Assembly (NCBI RefSeq): GCF_026625765.1
Contig: NZ_CP113062.1
Location: 434,001 to 498,000, forward strand
Direction of reading: 5' to 3'
Source: Frigoribacterium sp. SL97
GTDB lineage: Bacteria > Actinomycetota > Actinomycetes > Actinomycetales > Microbacteriaceae
DNA: 64,000 nt
The notes under the pieces were generated by a model. It saw only the letters and a list, made by a program, of their open reading frames with translations, did no database searches and had not been told where the DNA came from. This document shows, one piece after another, positions 33,565-42,443 of this stretch. Position 1 is the stretch's first letter. Every line of letters starts with the position of its first letter. Position numbers and translations under genes: made by a program.

Positions 33565-36500
33565 ATGTCCGATGTGCACGCCGACGAAGTCACGCAGCAG
33601 ACCGTCGAGACAGCCCGCCGCTGGTGGGACGCCGCGCGTGCCGTCCCGGTGCAGGGTCCGGCCGCCCGTCTGACCGAGGTGCTGCGCGACCCCCGCGGCC
33701 TCGACTTCGCCCGCGACTTCGCCGACCGCGTCGTCCGCCCCGGGGACGACCGGGCGGGCGCATCGGCCCTCGAGTCGCTCAGCCGACGCACGCCGGCCCT
33801 GCTGCCCTGGCACCTCCGGGCGGCCATCTCGTTCGGTGGGGGCTTCGGCCCGATCGCACCCAAGCCGATCATGCCGGTCGCGCGGCGGACGCTGCGCCAC
33901 ATGGTCGGGCACCTGCTCGTCGACGCGCCACCCGAGAAGCTCGCGCAGGCCCTCACGGGTCTGCGCGGCGACGGCGTCCGGCTCGACGTCACCGCCTGGG
34001 GTCCCACGGTGTCGGGGCCGACCCAGGCCGAGCGCCGGGTCGCCGCGGTCCGGGCCCTGATCGAGCGGCCCGACGTCGAGCGCGTCACGACGACCGTCCG
34101 CGAGCTCGTCGGCCCGACCTCGCCCTGGGCCTTCGACGAGACGAGCGACCTCGCCGAGTCGAGGCTCCGGCCCCTGGTCGAGCTGGCGGCGTCGACGGGC
34201 ACGCTCCTCACCCTCGGCGTCGACCGGCACGCCGACGTCGACCTCACGATCGACGTCTTCACGCGACTGCTCGACCGACCCGGGCTCGAGGCGGTGACGG
34301 CGGGCATCGTCGTCCAGTCGTACGTCCCCGAGGCGCTCGACTCGCTGCGGTTGCTCACCGACTGGGCCCGTGACCGCGTCGACCGGGGCGGCGCGCCGAT
34401 CTCGGTCCGGCTGGTGAAGGGCGGGTCGCGACTCGACGAGATCGTCGACGCCCGCCTGCACGACTGGCCCGTCGTCACCTTCGAGGCCAAGCACGAGACC
34501 GACGCGAGCCACCTCCGGCTGGTCGAGTTCGCGCTGAGGCCCGAGAACGCCGCGGTCGCCCGGGTCGGCCTCGCCGGGCACGACGTCTTCGACCTGGCCC
34601 ATGCCGTCACGGTCGCCCGTCGCCACGGCACCGACCACCTGCTCGACGTCGAGATGTGGCTGGGGGCCGCACCCGGGCTCGCCGAGGTCGTCCGCTCCGA
34701 GCACGGGTCGCTCGTCCTCCTGGTGCCGGTGACCGTCTCCGGCGAGTTCGACTCCGCCGTGCGACACCTGGTGGGCCGGCTCGACGCGCTCGCCGACCCC
34801 GAGGGATTCCTCTCGAGCGCCCTCGACGTCGACCACGAGGCGGCGTTCACGCGAGAGGCTCGCCGGCACGACCGCGCCGTGGCGGCCGTCGGCGATCTGC
34901 CCTCCGTGCCCCGGCGCCGTCGAGACCGGTCGGGCCCGCTCGACGAGGGCCCCGACCACGTCGTCGACTTCGTGGCCGAGGCCGACACCGATCCCTCGCT
35001 CGACGGCAACCGGAGGTGGGCCCGAGGCGTGCTCGGGCGCGCCCGTCGGTCGGTCGCCGGCATCGAGACCGCCGACGCGGCCCCCTCCCTCGGGCCCACC
35101 TCTTCGGAAGGCGGTGCCCTCGACGACGACTCCCTCGTGGCGATGGTGACCCGCGCCTCCTCGGCCGGCGAGGCCTGGGGCGGCCAAGACCCCGAGACCC
35201 GCGCCGAGCTGCTCGACCTGGCGGGCCGCGAGCTCGCCCTGCGGCGTTCGCGCCTGGTCGAGGTGTCCGTCAGCGAGTCCGGTTCGACCCTGTCCGAGGC
35301 CGACCACGAGGTCGGTGCGGCCGTCGACTCGGCCCACCGTCTGGCCGTCCTGACCCGAGGGCTCGCGGCGGTCGCCTCGGCCGAGCACCGGCCCCCGCGG
35401 CTGACGGTCGTCGTGCCCGACCTCGTCACGCCCGTCGCCGGAACGGTCGAAGGGGTGCTCGCGGCGTTCGGCGCCGGCAGCGCGGTCGTCGTCTTGTTGC
35501 CCCGGAGCCGGCGGCGGGCGGTCGCCGTCGTCGCGGAGGCGCTCTGGGCGGTCGGCGTCCCGGACTCGCTCCTGGCCCTCGTCGTCGCGGACGACCCCGA
35601 CCACGAACGCGCCCTGCTGACGCACCCGCTGGTCGACCGGGTGGTCGCGCACGGGGCGGTCGAGACGGCCGTCGGCCTCCGCGACGTGCGCCCCGACCTC
35701 GACCTCGCCGTGCGGACCCGGGGGTCACCTCGCTCGTCGTCACCCCGTCGGCCGACCTCGAGCTCGCCGCCGCCGACGTCGTCGCCAGCGTCGTCGACCA
35801 CGCCGGCCGTGGTCACGGAGCACTCGACCTGGTGCTGGCCGTCGGGTCCGTCGGTCACGGTGAGGCCTTCCGTCGCCTGCTGCGCGAGGCCTTCGAGGCG
35901 GTCGTCGTGGGTCCGGCCGACGACGTCGCCACCGTGATGGGCCCGCTCGCCTCCACCCCGACCGGGTCCGAGCTCGACGTCCTGACCGTGCTCGGCCCCG
36001 GCGAGTCGTGGCTGCTCGAGCCGCGTCCCCTCGACGAGACCGGGGCCCTCTGCTCGCCGGGCGTGCGCGACGGCGTGGACGCCCGCGGCGCCTTCGCCTC
36101 CCGCTCGCACGAGGTCCCCGTCGTCGGCCTCGTCCCGGTCGAGACCCTGGCCGAGGCGATCGCGGTGCAGAACGCCGAGAACGGCGGTGACGTGGCGGGT
36201 CTGCACTCCCTCGACGTCGACGAGATCGACGAGTGGCTGCACACCGTGCGGGCCGGAGACCTCGTCGTCGGTGGTCCGACGACGGGCGCCCGGGTCCGGC
36301 GCAGGCCCCCGGCGGGTGGGGTCGACGGGCGATCGGTCGGGGTCTCAAGCCCGGCGGCCCGAACGCCCTGATCGGCCAGGGGGCCTGGCGCCACCGTCCC
36401 CACGAGCCGCGCCCCTCCCTGCGCCTGCACGACGTCTCCGAGGGGGTCACCCGTCTCGTCGACGCGGCCCGACCCACCCTGTCGTTCGAGCAGTTCGACT

Positions 36501-37183
36501 CGCTGCGGACGGCCGTCGAGAGCGACCAGCGCGCCTGGCAGTCCGAGTTCGGCCTGGCCCGTGACGTCACCGGCCTCGTCGTCCAGCGCAACGTGCTCCG
36601 CTACCGTCCGCACCCCGTCACGCTGCGACTTTCCGCGGGGGCCGATCCGACGGCTCTCGTCCGGCTCGTCGCCGCCGGGGCACGGGCGGGGTCGACCCTG
36701 ACCATCAGTTCGGCCGTGCCGCTGCCGGCGGGTCTCGTGCACCTGTGGCGCGCCTCCTCGTCGCCGGTGCGGGTGCGAGACGTCGTCGTCGAGAGCGACG
36801 AGGCGTTCGTCGCGCGGGCGGCCGCGGGGGCGCTGCAGGGCCCCACGGCCGAGGTGGCCGGCCCGGACGTGCTCGACCTGCTGGCCGAGGCCGCCGGGGG
36901 CGAGCGGGCCTCCACCGAGGAGGCGCGGGTCGACGACTCGAGACCGGCTCCGTCACCCGAGGCGGTCGCGGCCTACCGCGGCCTGCGCATCCGGACGATC
37001 GGCGGAGATCCTGCCGCGCTGGCCCGGGCCCTGCGGGGAAGCCCCGACGTCACGATCTCGTCGGGCGAGGTGACCGAGGAGGGGCGGATCGAACTGCTGA
37101 CGTTCCTGCGAGAGCAGTCGGTCTCGCTGACGGCACACCGGTACGGACGCCTCGACCCCACGCTGGCCGACCTGCGACTCTGA
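33565..37183 (+). pseudogene. PutA-like proline dehydrogenase/P5C dehydrogenase, two frameshifts and degenerate active sites
   Basis: Layout is that of bifunctional PutA: a proline dehydrogenase barrel (to about residue 470, RLVKGGSRLDEIVDARLHDW) and an aldehyde-dehydrogenase domain. The frame breaks twice: in the five G at 35720-35724 and in the five C at 36306-36310. One extra base at each restores about 1,206 residues. Independently, key residues are altered. The ALDH catalytic Cys motif HAGQKCSA reads HAGRGHGAL, the general-base Glu of ETSGKN reads RTRGVTS, and the substrate-binding Arg pair near residue 403 reads GR (LVGRLDAL). The conserved PTTGARVRRRPP/GGWGRRAIG end is kept. It is probably a divergent, inactive paralogue, whether or not the frameshifts are real. 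Two RASS-encoding and one EEAR-encoding 12-mer copies lie inside. Confidence 0.8.
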
Positions 37184-37312
37184 CCGGCCTGCGGGTCGGA
37201 CCGATCTGCGGGTCGGGCCGACCTGCGGCATCGAGCTGCGAGTCGGGACGGCCCGCGACACAAACCGACCTGCGAGCCGCCCGACCTGAGCCTCCGACCG
37301 CAGGGCCGTGCC
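37184..37312. repeat. Degenerate short direct repeats between convergent putA and asnC
   Basis: A unit close to GACCTGCGGGTCGG recurs about six times with variation, the first partly inside the end of putA. No hairpin dominates. It may act in termination or simply be a slippage-prone spacer. Confidence 0.5.
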
Positions 37313-37750
37313 TCAGGCCGAGCGGCGGCTGATGAGCTTCGAGAGCACGATCGCGCTGCGGGTGTGGTCGACGTTCGGGGCGTTGCGCACGCGTTCGAGG
37401 GCCTCCTCGAGCGACGGGATGTCGCGGCTGCGCATGTGGACGATGGCGTCGGCGCTGCCGGTCACCGTGCCGGCGTCGACGACCTCGGGCACCGTTCCGA
37501 GGATGCGCTGCAGTTCTTGGGGCGAGACGGTGCCACGGCAGAACAGCTCGACGTAGGCCTCGGTGCCGAGCCCGTCGACGGCGGGGTCGACCTGGACGGT
37601 GAACCCCTTGATGACCCCGTCGGCGACGAGGCGGTCGACGCGGCGCTTCACCGCCGAGGCGCTGAGGCCGACCGAGGCGCCGATGTCGCCGTACCCTGCG
37701 CGGGCGTTCTGGCGCAGGAGGTCGATGATGCCGTAGTCGAGATTGTCCAC
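37313..37750 (-). CDS. Lrp/AsnC-family transcriptional regulator
   Basis: 145 residues: helix-turn-helix at about 1-50 (LDYGIIDLLRQNARAGYGDI, ASVGLSASAVKRRVDRLVAD), a short linker, then the RAM/AsnC ligand-binding domain with PAVDGLGTEAYVELF and GTVTGSADAIVHM. These octameric regulators sense amino acids. The divergent gene encodes a guanidino-modifying enzyme of arginine metabolism, so arginine or ornithine is a reasonable ligand guess. A GTG start is used, since TATGAT lies 6 bases upstream and no ATG is present. Confidence 0.9.
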   Translation of the reverse strand: MDNLDYGIIDLLRQNARAGYGDIGASVGLSASAVKRRVDRLVADGVIKGFTVQVDPAVDGLGTEAYVELFCRGTVSPQELQRILGTVPEVVDAGTVTGSADAIVHMRSRDIPSLEEALERVRNAPNVDHTRSAIVLSKLISRRSA

Positions 37751-37852
37751 AACGACATCATACGCCGGAATGCTGCACCAGAGCTGACAAATACGCAAGA
37801 AAAGTGCGTGAGAGCTCGGCCTCGTGCGCGCCCACGATGTGACACTGATCCG
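37751..37852. promoter_or_regulatory. Divergent promoter region of asnC and the dimethylarginase-like gene
   Basis: TATGAT (37757-37762, minus) serves asnC with a 6-base gap to its GTG. GACACT (37841-37846) lies 6 bases before the GTG of the enzyme gene. Between them is an unusually A-rich stretch (GACAAATACGCAAGAAAAG) where an Lrp-type protein could bind. Confidence 0.5.
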
Positions 37853-38731
37853 GTGAGCCTGACGATCGAACCCACCGACCTGCCCGATGCGACCGCCGTG
37901 GGGGCCTCGTCCCGCGTGGCCAGCCACCGCACCATCTTGATGTGTCGGCCCGAGCACTTCACCGTCAGCTACAAGATCAACCCGTGGATGGACCCCACCA
38001 CGCCGACCGACACCTCGCTGGCGCTGGCCCAGTGGCAGACCCTCTACGACACCTACGTCGGCCTGGGGTTCGACGTCGAGCTTATCGACCCCGAACCGGG
38101 TCTGCCGGACATGGTCTACGCGGCCAACGGCGGCTTCGTCCTCGACGGCGTCGCCTACGGCGCGCGCTTCACCTACCCCGAGCGCCAGGCCGAGGGCCCG
38201 GCCTACATGCGGTGGTTCGCCTCGGCGGGCTTCGAGGTCGCCGAGCCCTCCGAGACCAACGAGGGCGAAGGGGACTTCCTGCTGGTCGGCGACGTCATCC
38301 TGGCCGGCACGGGCTTCCGCAGCGACTCGAGCTCGCACGACGAGATCGGTCGCGTCTTCGGGCGCGAGGTCGTCAGCCTCACCCTGGTGAACCCGAGCTT
38401 CTACCACCTCGACACCGCCATCGCCGTGCTCGACCCCGAGCCGGTGGACGGCCGCCACACCATCGCGTACCTCGAGAGCGCGTTCGACGACGCGTCGCTC
38501 GCGATCCTGCGGCAGCGCTTCCCCGACGCGATCCTCGTCAGCGAGGAGGACGCCGCCATCCTCGGCCTGAACTCGTACTCGGACGGCCACAACGTCGTGA
38601 TCGCCGCCCGGGCGACCGGCTTCGAGCGTCAGCTGCGCGAGCGCGGCTACAACCCGATCGGCGTCGACCTCTCCGAGCTGCTGCTCGGCGGCGGCGGCGT
38701 CAAGTGCTGCACCCTCGAGCTGCGTCGCTGA
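37853..38731 (+). CDS. ddaH: Dimethylarginine dimethylaminohydrolase-like enzyme (amidinotransferase superfamily)
   Basis: 292 residues of the beta/alpha-propeller guanidine-modifying fold. Visible elements are MCRPEHFTVSYKINPWM, DMVYAANGGFVLDG, the acidic EGEGDFLLVGD, the catalytic His in NPSFYHLDTAI and the nucleophilic Cys near the C-terminus in GGGVKCCTLELRR. The family hydrolyses methylated arginines to citrulline or acts on arginine/ornithine; actinobacterial members often sit beside an Lrp regulator and rocD, but rocD is not here. GTG start with a -10 six bases upstream. Exact substrate uncertain. Confidence 0.82.
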   Translation: MSLTIEPTDLPDATAVGASSRVASHRTILMCRPEHFTVSYKINPWMDPTTPTDTSLALAQWQTLYDTYVGLGFDVELIDPEPGLPDMVYAANGGFVLDGVAYGARFTYPERQAEGPAYMRWFASAGFEVAEPSETNEGEGDFLLVGDVILAGTGFRSDSSSHDEIGRVFGREVVSLTLVNPSFYHLDTAIAVLDPEPVDGRHTIAYLESAFDDASLAILRQRFPDAILVSEEDAAILGLNSYSDGHNVVIAARATGFERQLRERGYNPIGVDLSELLLGGGGVKCCTLELRR

Positions 38732-38733
38732 GG

Positions 38734-38785
38734 GTCGAGCCTGACCACCAGGCCTGACCGTCGAGCCTGACCACCAGGCCTGGCC
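38734..38785. repeat. Two tandem copies of a 26-bp unit between convergent genes
   Basis: GTCGAGCCTGACCACCAGGC plus CTGACC is repeated once with a single change (CTGGCC), then begins a partial third copy. Each unit contains the palindrome AGGCCT. It lies between ddaH and the convergent glycosyltransferase gene. Confidence 0.8.
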
Positions 38786-38786
38786 G

Positions 38787-40304
38787 TCAGGCCGGCGGTC
38801 GCGCGAAGAGGTAGACGACGCTCCGACCGGTGCGGTGCTCCTGTCGGATCTCGTACCCCTGGTCGCGGAGCTGCCGCAGGTCGGCCTCGCTGAGGACGTC
38901 GACGGAGAGCCGCGCGATCCAGAGGCGGTCGACCGACGACAGCCGGTCGGCCAGTTCGACGGCGTCGTCCTCGTCGTCGAGACGCAGGGTGACGTCCGAG
39001 TACGAGCCCGAGGGCAGGCCCGAGCGGACGTAGGCCACGTCGTCGAGCTCGGCGAATCGATCCGGGTAGGCGTACATCGCCTGGCGGGGTCGCGTCGACA
39101 CGGTGCCGGTCGCGTCGAGCAGGAACGCGTCGCCCGGGCGCGCCTGGCTCTCGATGTAGCTCGAGAGCTGCGAGAGGTCGCTGCCGCCGCCCTTGCCGGT
39201 CGGCAGTCGCTGCAGCACGTACGTCGGCACCGAGGCCGCCACCAGCAGGGCGACGAGGGCGATGCTGATCCAGCGCCGTCGGAAGCCGGTGACGGCCACG
39301 GCCAGCAGCAGGCACATGCCGGGTGCCGAGAAGGTCACCAGCCTCGACGTGTACACGGGCGACAGCACGAGCCCCAATGCGAGCAGCAGTCCAGCGGGCA
39401 GCGCGACCCAGAGCGCGCCGAGCAAGACCACGCTGCCGGGCGTCCGCGAGCGGTCGCGGAGACGGGTGCCGAGCAGGATGAGCAGGACCGCCGAGACCAC
39501 GGCGAAGGCCAGGCCCGTGACGAACCACGGTTCGACCAGGACCGTCCACCAGGTGACGTCGGCCCCCGTCGACGGATCGGCCACCCCCAGGAGGCGCGAG
39601 CGCTCGGCGAGGACCGTCCCGATGACCGGCGAGGTCACGAACAACGCCGCCCCGGTCGAGACGGACCAGCCGAGGAGGCGGTGGCGGGCTCCGCGACGCC
39701 GGCGCTGTGCCGGCGCCAGCAGCAGGAACACGCCGTGCACCACGATGATCAGGCCGAGGGGGACGAAGGTCGCGATCGACCCGGCGAGGACCGCGCCGTA
39801 CCCGATCCACCAGCGTCGGCGGTGACGCCGGGAGGCCACGAGCAGCAGCACGGTCACCCAGACGGCCAGGGCGACCGACAGGGCGTAGGGCCGGGCCTCG
39901 GCGGCCTCGAGCGTGAAGCGGGGCAGCACCGCGAAGACCGCGGCGGCCAGCAGCGCGGTGCGACGGGTCGTCAGCATCCGCGTCAGGACGAGCACCCCGG
40001 CCGCCCCGGCCCCGACGAAGACGGCCGACGGGAACCTCGTGGCCACCTCGGCCTCGCCGAAGGCGCCGACCCAGAAGTGCATGAAGAGGTAGTAGACCGT
40101 GTGCACCGCGTCGCGCTGGTGCACGAACGCCAGCAACTCGCCGAGGGGGAGGCGCGCCACCTGCAGCGTCGTCGCCTCGTCGCTCCAGTACGAGGGCACC
40201 CAGCTGAACGCGGCCCCGAGCAGCAGTGCCGCGAGTCCGGCGACGAGCGGGTCGAGCCAGCGGCTGCGGAGGGAGACGACCGCGGGGTCGTGGCCGATGC
40301 TCAC
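38787..40304 (-). CDS. Membrane glycosyltransferase, GT39/ArnT-like (GT-C fold)
   Basis: 505 residues with about ten membrane helices and a soluble C-terminal domain (about 380-505). The first extracytoplasmic loop has SYWSDEATTLQVARLP, containing the Asp-Glu pair that is catalytic in polyprenyl-phosphate-dependent mannosyl/arabinosyl transferases. Basic loops RRHRRRWW and RRRRGARHR set the orientation. Such enzymes transfer sugars from polyprenyl-phosphate donors outside the membrane to proteins or glycolipids. It is a single gene downstream of the tRNA cluster. Donor and acceptor unknown. Confidence 0.8.
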   Translation of the reverse strand: MSIGHDPAVVSLRSRWLDPLVAGLAALLLGAAFSWVPSYWSDEATTLQVARLPLGELLAFVHQRDAVHTVYYLFMHFWVGAFGEAEVATRFPSAVFVGAGAAGVLVLTRMLTTRRTALLAAAVFAVLPRFTLEAAEARPYALSVALAVWVTVLLLVASRRHRRRWWIGYGAVLAGSIATFVPLGLIIVVHGVFLLLAPAQRRRRGARHRLLGWSVSTGAALFVTSPVIGTVLAERSRLLGVADPSTGADVTWWTVLVEPWFVTGLAFAVVSAVLLILLGTRLRDRSRTPGSVVLLGALWVALPAGLLLALGLVLSPVYTSRLVTFSAPGMCLLLAVAVTGFRRRWISIALVALLVAASVPTYVLQRLPTGKGGGSDLSQLSSYIESQARPGDAFLLDATGTVSTRPRQAMYAYPDRFAELDDVAYVRSGLPSGSYSDVTLRLDDEDDAVELADRLSSVDRLWIARLSVDVLSEADLRQLRDQGYEIRQEHRTGRSVVYLFARPPA

Positions 40305-40366
40305 GAGACGGTCCCACCAACGGCCATGCCGCGGTGCCCACCACCGGCCATGCCGTTAAACGAGTC

Positions 40367-40388
40367 AGGCCCCGCCTGAGCGGGGCCT
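40367..40388. terminator. Terminator hairpin downstream of tRNA-Phe
   Basis: AGGCCCCGC and GCGGGGCCT pair perfectly over 9 bases with a 4-base loop. On the minus strand it follows tRNA-Phe directly and ends in a T-containing stretch (TGACTCGTTT), so it fits the end of the tRNA transcript. Confidence 0.75.
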
Positions 40389-40392
40389 TCTG

Positions 40393-40465
40393 TGGCTGGA
40401 CACGGCATCGATCCGTGGACCTTTCGATTTTCAGTCGAACGCTCTACCAACTGAGCTACCCAGCC
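40393..40465 (-). tRNA. tRNA-Phe (GAA)
   Basis: A 73-base cloverleaf: acceptor GGCTGGG/TCCAGCC with a terminal G-U pair, D arm GCTC-AGTTGGTA-GAGC, and anticodon arm TTCGA-CTGAAAA-TCGAA with anticodon GAA. The T arm is CACGG/CCGTG and the discriminator base is A. CCA is not encoded. It is third in the Glu-Asp-Phe transcript. Confidence 0.95.
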
Positions 40466-40501
40466 GTGAGGGCCCGAAGCCCCCAGGCGATGAACTCGCC
40501 T

Positions 40502-40578
40502 TGGCGACCCTGACCGGACTTGAACCGGCGACCTCCGCCGTGACAGGGCGGCGCGCTAACCAACTGCGCTACAGGGCC
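40502..40578 (-). tRNA. tRNA-Asp (GTC)
   Basis: A 77-base gene including encoded CCA: acceptor GGCCCTG/CAGGGTC, D arm GCGC-AGTTGGTTA-GCGC, anticodon arm CCGCC-CTGTCAC-GGCGG with anticodon GTC, T arm GCCGG/CCGGT-type with TTCAAGT loop, and discriminator G. Confidence 0.95.
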
Positions 40579-40658
40579 AAACTTGCTGCTGTGACACAGC
40601 GTACTCGATGTTCTGTTGTGATTGGTGCAGGTGCTGCCTCGGTGCTGTCTTGCAGTGG

Positions 40659-40737
<79 letters not shown>

Positions 40738-41074
40738 GTGTCCGAGGACGTCATAGCAACCGATCACAGAGCATACGGATGATCGCGGGGAAAAGCAAAA
40801 CGAGGGTGACGGCGGGTGCTGCGCGCGCCTCCTCGTCCCCTGTCGTGGTCGGGCGACACGCTCGCCACTCCGTCTCGGCTGCCCCGCGTTCACCGACTCG
40901 ACGGCTAGTTTCAAGTCGTTCTTGAGAGTTCGGGGTCGACCGCCGGTCGACCGCCCGGCGGCGTCGCGTCCGCGGCGCTGTACGGGACCGGGCGTCGGCG
41001 ATACCGTGTCCTGCACGGCGACCCCGGCGCGACCGGCCGGGCTCGATGCCGTCACGACGAATCGGAACCACTCG
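40738..41074. other. Spacer between tRNA-Glu and the M23 peptidase gene
   Basis: 337 bases without a supportable gene. It holds the promoter side of the tRNA operon, a GCGCGCCTCCTC repeat variant at 40823-40834, and a possible -10 TACCGT near 41002 for the peptidase gene. A downstream reading frame continues open into this spacer but shows no conserved sequence before the ATG at 41075. Confidence 0.5.
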
Positions 41075-42361
41075 ATGACCTCCACCCGCCGCACCGGGCG
41101 CCCGCGCCTCGTGAGCCTCACCTCGGGCCCGCTCGCTCCGTCGTCGCGCCTGGCCCGCATCGTCGTGACCGTGGCGGCCGCGTCCCTGCTGCTCACCGCC
41201 GGCGTCGTCGGACTGCCCGCGTCGTCGGCCACGGCCGCGTCCTACCCGTCGTGGGAGGACGTCCAGAAGGCTCGCGGCGACGAGACCGCGAAGCAGGCCG
41301 AGATCACCAACCTCGAGGGCATCCTCACCCAGATGCAGGCCGACCTCGACGCCGCCAACACCGAGGCCGAGAAGCGCGGTGACGAGCTGCAGAAGGCCCA
41401 GTCCGCCTACGACGACGCCCAGTACAAGACCGCCCAGCTGCAGTCGCAGGCCGACTCCGCCGACCAGGTGGCCGCGGCCAGCGAGGAGCGGGCGGGTCAA
41501 CTCGCCGCGCAGCTCGGTCGCTCCGGTGGCACCAACGGCGTCAGCGGCACCCTGATCGCCGACCCGGGTGAGGCCGGGCAGCTGCTCTACAAGCTCGGTG
41601 CGATGAGCAAGCTCACCGAGCAGGCCGACGGCATCTACGCGCAGGCCACGCAGGACCGCAACACCGCACAGGGGCTCAGCGACCAGGCCGCCGTGGCCGA
41701 GGCCGCCCTCGCCGTGCTGGCCGACGAGGCACAGCAGGCCCTCGCCGACGCGAACGACGCCGCCCAGGCCGCGAGCGACGCCCTCGCCGCACAGCAGGAG
41801 AACCAGGCGCGGCTCCAGGCCCAGCTCGAGACCCTGAAGACCAACGTCGACCACACCGAGGCCGAGTACCAGAAGGGCGTCGAGGAGTCACGTGCCGCCG
41901 CGGCCGCCGCGGCGGCGGCGACCAACGGCACGGCCCTCGGGGTCGTCTCGCCCCAGGGCTGGACGCGCCCCGCCGGCGGCAACATCTCGAGCGGCTTCGG
42001 CATGCGCGTCAACCCCGTGACGCACGCGTACATCCTTCACGCCGGCACCGACCTCGCCGCAGGCTGCAACACGCCCATCTACGCCGCCACCGCGGGCGTC
42101 GTCAGCTACGCCGGCTGGTACGGCGGCTACGGCAACTTCGTGCTGATCGACCACGGCAACGGCGTCACGACCGGGTACGGCCACCAGCCGAACGGCGGCA
42201 TCATGGTCAGCGTCGGGCAGGCGGTCGGCACCGGCCAGCAGATCGGGCACGTCGGCTCGACCGGCAACTCGACCGGCTGCCACCTGCACTTCGAGACCCG
42301 CGTCGGCGGCGTCGCGCAGAACCCCCAGCCGTTCATGGCGGACCGCGGCATCCGCCTCTAG
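41075..42361 (+). CDS. Secreted M23-family peptidase with coiled coil (NlpD/EnvC-like)
   Basis: 428 residues: a signal peptide (basic N-terminus, IVVTVAAASLLLTAGVVGLP, then ASSATAAS) and a long coiled coil (about 60-290) rich in Glu, Gln and Ala. The C-terminal LytM/M23 domain carries the zinc motifs HAGTDLAAG (H-x3-D) and HLHFETRVGG (H-x-H). Such proteins cleave peptide cross-bridges of peptidoglycan or activate amidases; the coiled coil resembles EnvC/RipA-type regulators of cell separation. The ATG was chosen because the signal peptide follows it. Downstream is a perfect palindrome shared with the convergent ppa gene. Confidence 0.9.
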   Translation: MTSTRRTGRPRLVSLTSGPLAPSSRLARIVVTVAAASLLLTAGVVGLPASSATAASYPSWEDVQKARGDETAKQAEITNLEGILTQMQADLDAANTEAEKRGDELQKAQSAYDDAQYKTAQLQSQADSADQVAAASEERAGQLAAQLGRSGGTNGVSGTLIADPGEAGQLLYKLGAMSKLTEQADGIYAQATQDRNTAQGLSDQAAVAEAALAVLADEAQQALADANDAAQAASDALAAQQENQARLQAQLETLKTNVDHTEAEYQKGVEESRAAAAAAAAATNGTALGVVSPQGWTRPAGGNISSGFGMRVNPVTHAYILHAGTDLAAGCNTPIYAATAGVVSYAGWYGGYGNFVLIDHGNGVTTGYGHQPNGGIMVSVGQAVGTGQQIGHVGSTGNSTGCHLHFETRVGGVAQNPQPFMADRGIRL

Positions 42362-42370
42362 GCGCCGTCC

Positions 42371-42438
42371 CCGCACCCCGGTACGACGAAGGGCCCGACA
42401 CCACGTGGTGTCGGGCCCTTCGTCGTACCGGGGTGCGG
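42371..42438. repeat. Perfect 68-bp loopless palindrome between convergent genes
   Basis: Each arm is 34 bases (from CCGCACCCCGGTACGACGAA to ACACCAC), the centre lies between 42404 and 42405, and there is no spacer and no mismatch. It sits 10 bases after the M23 stop and 5 bases from the ppa stop. In RNA either strand folds to a long stem, so a bidirectional terminator is the simplest role. Confidence 0.9.
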
Positions 42439-42443
42439 AGAGG

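Noticed and set aside
33147..36242. A 1,031-codon open frame on the minus strand across putA, and similar long antisense frames over clpC (60403-63042), the M13 peptidase gene (4577-6436) and the flotillin gene (23114-24940)
   Set aside because: In DNA this rich in G and C, codons with G/C third positions leave long stop-free frames on the opposite strand. The translations are Arg/Gly/Val/Asp-rich and match no family, whereas the other strand encodes clear proteins.
31271..36310. Programmed frameshifting at the four broken frames
   Set aside because: No slippery heptamer with a downstream pseudoknot was recognised, and none of these gene families is known for programmed frameshifting. Single-base loss in G/C runs is the simpler reading.
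41075..42361. A longer start for the M23 peptidase at 40922
   Set aside because: The extra 51 residues are Arg/Pro-rich without conservation, and they would place the signal peptide internally.
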